Source of the DNA: Streptomyces spinoverrucosus
GTDB taxonomy: Bacteria; Actinomycetota; Actinomycetes; Streptomycetales; Streptomycetaceae
NCBI RefSeq assembly: GCF_015712165.1
Contig: NZ_JADPZX010000003.1
Span: 1-64,000, forward strand
Direction of reading: 5' to 3'
Length of the DNA: 64,000 nucleotides
Positions 59,739 to 64,000 of this stretch are shown here, in pieces. Each line of letters begins with the position of its first letter. Positions within the stretch are counted from its first letter, which is position 1. The position numbers and the translations under genes were made by a program. Under the pieces are notes generated by a model. That model did no database searches. It saw only the letters and a list, made by a program, of their open reading frames with translations, and was not told where the DNA came from.

Positions 59739-60194
59739 ATGCGCATCTCCGTTTCCTCGGACATGGACGAACCCGTCGCCCGCCTGCTCGTCACGGAACT
59801 GCGCGACCGCGGCCACGAGGTGCTCACCCATGGCGCGCTGCGCACCGGTGACGACCCGCAGTGGGCGGCGTGCTCGTCGGCGGCCGCCCGGGACGTGGCC
59901 GACGGCACGTCGGCGATGGCGGTCGTGTGCTGCTGGACCGGCACCGGCGCGTCAATCGCCGCGAACAAGGTGCCGGGCGTACGGGCGGCCCTGTGCGCCG
60001 ACGCCTACACGGCCGACGGCGCCCGCCGCTGGAACGACGCCAACGTGCTGGCGCTGAGCCTGCGGCTGACCTCCGAGCCGGTCCTGAAGGAGATCCTCGA
60101 CGCCTGGTTCGCGGGGGAGGCCAGCGAGGACCCCGAGGATCGCGGCAACGTGACCCGCATCGAACAGCTGGACGACAGTCGGGCCATGCCCTGA
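59739..60194 (+). CDS. RpiB/LacA/LacB family sugar-phosphate isomerase
   Basis: 151 residues with the RpiB fold: MRISVSSDMDEPVARLLVTELRDRGHEVLTHG, active-site CCWTGTGASIAANKVPGVRAALC, containing the usual catalytic Cys/Thr pocket, and a WNDANVLALSLRL C-terminal segment. It isomerises a pentose- or hexose-phosphate between aldose and ketose forms, but several usual phosphate-binding Arg/His residues were not confirmed. The next gene is convergent. Confidence 0.87.
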   Translation: MRISVSSDMDEPVARLLVTELRDRGHEVLTHGALRTGDDPQWAACSSAAARDVADGTSAMAVVCCWTGTGASIAANKVPGVRAALCADAYTADGARRWNDANVLALSLRLTSEPVLKEILDAWFAGEASEDPEDRGNVTRIEQLDDSRAMP

Positions 60195-60209
60195 GGGCGA
60201 CACCGGGGC

Positions 60210-60575
60210 TCAGTGTGCGCCGAGCCCACCGCCGCCGAACGAACCCGTGGTGCCCTTGCCCCAGCGGGGCCGGTCCTTCGACGCGCTCGGCCGGGTCCGC
60301 ATGTTGGTCAGCTCGTACGGCGTGAGCGGGCGACCGCCCTTGGGGATCCTGGGCACCTCGTCGGGCTCCCGGTTCTCCCTGACCTCGTGCACCGCGCCGC
60401 CGGGCGGCAGGTGCGGCTGATCCTCGGGGCGCGGGCGCGGCGGTTCACCGAGCTTGATGCGGTTGCCCATCCAGAAGCTCCCCCACAGCACCACGAGAAC
60501 GGCGACGGCGACCACGATCGGTATGAGCAGGAGCAGTCCGCTCGGCGCGGCCAGCTGCATGGATGCGGTGTTCAT
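60210..60575 (-). CDS. DUF6479 family membrane protein
   Basis: 121 residues with one transmembrane helix (about 13-36, LLLLIPIVVAVAVLVVLWGSFWMG) and a Pro/Arg-rich cytoplasmic tail ending GKGTTGSFGGGGLGAH. The GNRIKLGEPPRPRPEDQP after the helix is the pattern of streptomycete DUF6479 proteins. Function unknown. It is convergent with the RpiB-like gene. Confidence 0.8.
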   Translation of the reverse strand: MNTASMQLAAPSGLLLLIPIVVAVAVLVVLWGSFWMGNRIKLGEPPRPRPEDQPHLPPGGAVHEVRENREPDEVPRIPKGGRPLTPYELTNMRTRPSASKDRPRWGKGTTGSFGGGGLGAH

Positions 60576-60760
60576 AATCGGACGAATACCCCCTAAATCG
60601 ACAGTGAACCGGGTTGCTCGTCGCGGGCGGCGCGCGTCCTGGACCGGTTGGCCTTGCGGATCGAGTCGAGCATTCCGGGTGCCCGCGAGCGATGGCGGAA
60701 AACGGACCGTACCCTTCCTCTCCGGGGTTTGACGGGGGCTGCCATGGCTACCCGCGCGGT

Positions 60761-61135
60761 GTGACTTCGACGAGTTCGCAGCAGGACGTCTTCCGGTTCC
60801 TGGAAGACCGCTTCGCCTGCGCGCAGGCGTGCACGGAATGTGCGCGGGCGTGCGCGCTGCGCGCGAGCCTGGTCGATCCGGACGGAACCGAGGACCAGGA
60901 GCTGCTGCGTCGCAAAGGGATCATGTGTGCGGAGGTCTGCGACGCGACCTGTCGGATGCTGTCCGAGCAGACCCTCGTCGAGGAGGACGGACTGCGCGTC
61001 CAGCTGGAGTGGTGCCGCACCGTGTGCCTGGAGTCCGCGCACATCTTCGACGGCCACCCCGGCGCCGAGGACGCCGCGGGGGCCTGCCGTGCCTCCGCCC
61101 GGGCCTGCACGGAATTCCTGGGGACGCTGGGCTGA
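60761..61135 (+). CDS. Four-helix-bundle Cys-rich (copper-storage-like) protein
   Basis: 124 residues with at least ten cysteines on helix faces: FACAQACTECARACALRA, GIMCAEVCDATCRML, EWCRTVCLESAHIF and AGACRASARACTEFL. This is the pattern of DUF326/Csp-like four-helix proteins, which hold many Cu(I) ions or bind other thiophilic metals. GTG 60761 is a likely start; ribosome site weak (GGGGGCTGCC). No signal peptide, so a cytoplasmic (Csp3-like) store is suggested. Confidence 0.85.
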   Translation: MTSTSSQQDVFRFLEDRFACAQACTECARACALRASLVDPDGTEDQELLRRKGIMCAEVCDATCRMLSEQTLVEEDGLRVQLEWCRTVCLESAHIFDGHPGAEDAAGACRASARACTEFLGTLG

Positions 61136-61261
61136 GCCACCGGCACTGCGCCGGGCTGACCCGCGCGCGACTTCCGCCACCGCCGCCATTCCCAATTTCT
61201 GGAACACGTTCTACGGTGTGCGCCGTCAGGCAGGACCGGCCCTGGGGAGCCTGGAGGCGCC

Positions 61262-62440
61262 GTGCACCTCGAATACACGCCCGAGCAGCAGCGGCTGCGC
61301 ACCGAACTGCGCGCCTACTTCGCCGAGTTGGTGCCGAACGACGCCCATCAGCGGCACGCCGAACCGGCCGCGCAGAAGCGGTTCTACCGCGACACCATCC
61401 GGCGGCTCGGCGCCGACGGCCGGCTCGGCGTGGGCTGGCCCGAGGAGTACGGCGGGCGCGGGCTGACCGCGATGGAGCAGTTCATCTTCTTCGACGAGGC
61501 CGCCCAGGCCGGCGTACCGCTGCCGCTGATGGCGCTGAACACCGTCGGCCCGACGATCATGCAGTACGGCACCGAGGAGCAGAAGGCGTACTTCCTGCCG
61601 CGCATCCTCTCCGGCGAGATCGACTTCGCGATCGGCTACAGCGAGCCCGACGCGGGCACCGACCTGGCCTCCCTCAAGACCCGCGCAGTGCGGGAGGGCG
61701 ACGAGTACGTCGTCAACGGCCACAAGATCTGGACCACCAACGGCGACACCGCCGACTGGGTCTGGCTGGCCGTGCGCACCGACCCCGACGCCCCACCGCA
61801 CCGGGGCATCACCATGCTCCTGGTGCCGACCTCCGACCCCGGCTACTCCTGCACCCTCATCAACACCCTCGCCGGGCACGACACCACCGCAAGCTACTAC
61901 GAGAACATCCGCGTCCCCGTCTCCCGCCGGGTCGGCGAGGAGAACCAGGGCTGGCGGCTGATCACCAACCAGCTCAACCACGAACGCGTCACCCTCGCCG
62001 CGCACGGCACCATGGCGATCCGCGCCCTGCACGACGTCCGGCGCTGGGCGAGCCGCACCAAGCTGACCGACGGCCGCCGCGTCATCGACCTGCCCTGGGT
62101 ACGCCGCCGCCTCGCGCAGACCCACACCCGCCTGGACGCCCTGAAACTCCTCAACTGGCAGATGGTCAGCGCCGTCCAGCACGGCACGCTCACCCCGCAG
62201 GACGCCTCCGCCGTCAAGGTCTACGGCTCCGAGGCGCGCCGCGACGCCTACGCCTGGCTCATGGAAGTCGTGGGCGCGACGGGCGCGTTGCAGGAGGGCT
62301 CGGCCGGTGCGGTGCTGCACGGCGAACTGGAGCGCGGCTACCGCTCCGCGGTGATCTTCACCTTCGGCGGCGGCAACAACGAGATCCAGCGCGAGATCAT
62401 CTCGTGGATCGGCCTGGGCATGCCCCGGGTGCGGCGTTAG
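61262..62440 (+). CDS. Acyl-CoA dehydrogenase
   Basis: FAD-dependent alpha,beta-dehydrogenase, 392 residues. It has LEYTPEQQRLRTELRAYF at the N-terminus, FAIGYSEPDAGTDLASLKTRA and KIWTTNGDTADWVWLAV for FAD/CoA contacts, and the C-terminal FGGGNNEIQREIISWIGLG. Catalytic base not located with certainty. GTG 61262 has GGAGG before it. Sequence is closest to FadE forms linked to steroid or long-chain degradation in actinobacteria (by memory of motifs). It is followed 10 bases later by an MpaB-type oxygenase gene. Confidence 0.92.
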   Translation: MHLEYTPEQQRLRTELRAYFAELVPNDAHQRHAEPAAQKRFYRDTIRRLGADGRLGVGWPEEYGGRGLTAMEQFIFFDEAAQAGVPLPLMALNTVGPTIMQYGTEEQKAYFLPRILSGEIDFAIGYSEPDAGTDLASLKTRAVREGDEYVVNGHKIWTTNGDTADWVWLAVRTDPDAPPHRGITMLLVPTSDPGYSCTLINTLAGHDTTASYYENIRVPVSRRVGEENQGWRLITNQLNHERVTLAAHGTMAIRALHDVRRWASRTKLTDGRRVIDLPWVRRRLAQTHTRLDALKLLNWQMVSAVQHGTLTPQDASAVKVYGSEARRDAYAWLMEVVGATGALQEGSAGAVLHGELERGYRSAVIFTFGGGNNEIQREIISWIGLGMPRVRR

Positions 62441-62449
62441 CCTGCCCGC

Positions 62450-63295
62450 ATGGCAGGTGATCCGGGGCTGTTCACCCCACGGTCCGTGACCTGGCAGCTG
62501 CACGGCGACCCGATGATGTGGGTCGCCGGCATCCGCGCGCTGCACCTCCAGGCCCTGCACCCGCGCGCGGTGCGCGGCGTGATGCAGAACAGCGACTTCC
62601 GGCGCGACGCCTGGGGCCGGCTGATGCGCACCGCGAACTTCGTCGGCACCACGACGTACGGCACCACCGAGGCCGCCGAGCGCGCGGGCGCCCGCGTCCG
62701 CAAGATCCACAGCATGCTGCGGGCCACCGACCCGCAGACCGGCGAGGAGTACCGGATCGACGATCCCGACCTGCTGCTGTGGGTGCACTGCGCCGAGATC
62801 GACTCCTATCTGCACGTGCTGCGCCGCTCCGGCTACCCGCTCACCGACGCCCAGGCCGACCGCTACGTACGCGAACAGCGCACCAGCGCCCGCCTGGTCG
62901 GCCTCGACCCGGACGCCGTACCCGCCGACCGGGCCGAACTGGCCGCCTACTTCGAGAAGGTACGGCCGGAACTCGACGCCGGACCCGAGGCCAGGGACGT
63001 CGACGACTTCCTGCGCCGCCCGCCGACACCCCCGGCGCTGGCCCCCCTGCGCGAGCTGCTGTGGCGCCGGGTCGCCGCCTTGTCGTACGCCTCCCTGCCG
63101 TCGTACGCCCACGACTTGTACGGCCGTCCCGCGCCCGAACCCGACGTCGTCACCCGCCGCCTGCGCCGCACCGGCGCTGTCCTGCGGGCCGTCCCCGCAC
63201 ATGTGCGCCGGCAACTTCCGCCCAAGCACATCCTGCGCGCGATGGCCCGACTCGGTCCGGCCGCCCGCCCGGCACCGTACAAACTCGAACCGTAG
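62450..63295 (+). CDS. Oxygenase MpaB/Lcp family (DUF2236) protein
   Basis: 281 residues. DUF2236 signatures: GDPMMWVAGIRALHLQALHPRAVRGV, FRRDAWGRLMRTANFVGTTTYGT and LLLWVHCAEIDSYLHVL, which in latex-clearing proteins and MpaB-type oxygenases hold haem-contacting residues. Substrate unknown. ATG 62450 follows the acyl-CoA dehydrogenase gene by only nine bases, so they are one operon, perhaps for a hydrophobic or isoprenoid substrate (inference). Confidence 0.87.
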   Translation: MAGDPGLFTPRSVTWQLHGDPMMWVAGIRALHLQALHPRAVRGVMQNSDFRRDAWGRLMRTANFVGTTTYGTTEAAERAGARVRKIHSMLRATDPQTGEEYRIDDPDLLLWVHCAEIDSYLHVLRRSGYPLTDAQADRYVREQRTSARLVGLDPDAVPADRAELAAYFEKVRPELDAGPEARDVDDFLRRPPTPPALAPLRELLWRRVAALSYASLPSYAHDLYGRPAPEPDVVTRRLRRTGAVLRAVPAHVRRQLPPKHILRAMARLGPAARPAPYKLEP

Positions 63296-63357
63296 GTCGC
63301 CATACTGGACGGGCCAGGGGAGGGCGCGGTTCACAGCGACGGGGGCGACGGCACGCG

Positions 63358-64000
63358 ATGGGCGAGACCAGGCTGATCCAGGGCCGGTACCGGCTGCTGG
63401 ACCTGATCGGGCGCGGCGGCATGGGCGAGGTGTGGCGGGCCCGCGACGAGTCGCTCGGCCGGCACGTCGCCGTGAAGTGCCTCAGGCCCCTCGGCCCGCA
63501 CCACGACCAGTCCTTCACCCGCGTGCTGCGGGAAAGGTTTCGCCGCGAGGCCCGGGTGGCCGCCGCGCTGCAGCACCGCGGGGTGACCGTCGTCCACGAC
63601 TTCGGCGAGTCCGACGGGGTGCTGTTCCTGGTGATGGAGCTGCTCCAGGGCCGCAACCTCAGTCAGGTGCTGGAGGACAACAAGCACCATCCGCTGCCGG
63701 TCCCGGACATAGTCGACATCGCCGAGCAGGTCTCCGCGGCCCTCGCCTACACCCACCGGCAGGGCATCGTGCACCGGGACCTGAAGCCCGCCAACATCGT
63801 GCGGCTGACCGACGGCACGGTGAAGATCTGCGACTTCGGCATCGCCCGCCTCGGCGCCGACATCGGCTTCACCTCCCGGCTGACCGGAACCGGCGTCGCC
63901 ATGGGCACCCCGCACTACATGTCGCCCGAGCAGATCGGCGGGGACGAGGTCGACCAGCGCAGCGACCTGTACTCGCTCGGGTGCGTGCTGTACGAACTCG
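63358..64000 (+). CDS. Serine/threonine protein kinase, 3' end cut by window
   Basis: The visible 214 residues contain the Hanks-type core: G-loop LIGRGGMGEVWRARD, VAVKCL (ATP Lys), IVHRDLKPANIV (catalytic loop), CDFGIARL (DFG) and a TGTPHYMSPEQ activation segment, then DLYSLGCVLYEL. The rest, possibly a membrane helix and sensor domain, is beyond the end. ATG 63358 is the start, without a strong ribosome site. Confidence 0.94.
   Translation, partial: MGETRLIQGRYRLLDLIGRGGMGEVWRARDESLGRHVAVKCLRPLGPHHDQSFTRVLRERFRREARVAAALQHRGVTVVHDFGESDGVLFLVMELLQGRNLSQVLEDNKHHPLPVPDIVDIAEQVSAALAYTHRQGIVHRDLKPANIVRLTDGTVKICDFGIARLGADIGFTSRLTGTGVAMGTPHYMSPEQIGGDEVDQRSDLYSLGCVLYEL

Noticed and set aside
1..64000. 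CRISPR arrays, tRNA/rRNA genes, prophage, PKS/NRPS cluster
   Set aside because: No regularly spaced repeats, no tRNA-like cloverleaf, no phage structural genes and no assembly-line enzymes were seen in the reading.

Overview
The base composition, GTG/TTG starts, hairpins without a U-tract and the gene families (DUF3040, DUF6479, DUF4247, class-E-type LASTG sorting signals, HtaA, DmdR/IdeR-type iron boxes, many PP2C phosphatases) point to a Streptomyces or close relative. This is an accessory-rich chromosomal stretch. I see no rRNA, tRNA, CRISPR array or prophage.

Layout. 0-5.4 kb: metal homeostasis, with a truncated heavy-metal P-type ATPase and its DUF1490 partner divergent from a three-gene zinc/manganese-type ABC importer; two Zur-like sites lie between them. 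5.3-14.6 kb: an aquaporin, then a long leftward envelope/ion-stress group (NfeD protease, slipin, DUF3040, CBS protein, a frameshifted NhaA, a site-2 protease with CBS domains) and two convergent PucR/CdaR-like regulators. 15-23 kb: Na+ and phosphatase genes (CPA1 antiporter, two PP2C phosphatases, an intact NhaA, a sodium:alanine symporter). The CPA1 and intact NhaA genes share a near-identical, possibly structured 5' leader.

23-30 kb: a TetR regulator, a threonine aldolase, then what I consider the most interesting locus. A 63-residue six-cysteine peptide without a signal peptide is followed by a MauE-like redox membrane protein, an S26 signal peptidase, a MauD-like thioredoxin protein and an ABC exporter without a C39 peptidase. 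The set is interrupted by an intact IS110-family element. It reads as a dedicated export, cleavage and disulfide-forming pathway for a small peptide. 30-34.7 kb: a membrane-fused spermidine-synthase-like protein with DUF350 (frameshifted), DUF4247 and DUF2617, then secreted proteins including an I36-type inhibitor.

35-39 kb: small SRPBCC, NTF2, zinc-ribbon and PadR genes plus decayed fragments. 39-45.5 kb: an iron-regulated haem-uptake surface locus (HmuT-like lipoprotein, HtaA protein, three proteins sharing four copies of a Cys-containing Ig-like module, two with LASTG anchors), but without the HmuU/HmuV permease and ATPase. 45.5-50.6 kb: CPA2 antiporter, ClC channel, aldo/keto reductase and a LuxR-type ATPase fragment fused to an antisense DUF2252 relic. 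50.8-64 kb: membrane proteins (HdeD-like, SHOCT, DUF7144), an ATP-grasp protein, a GH65 phosphorylase/hydrolase, small oxidoreductases, an RpiB-like isomerase, a Cys-rich four-helix protein, acyl-CoA dehydrogenase, an MpaB/Lcp-type oxygenase and the start of a Ser/Thr kinase.

Two genes (first nhaA, DUF350) each carry a single-base deletion next to G/C runs; these may be real pseudogenes or consensus errors. All family assignments come from reading the sequence, without database searches.
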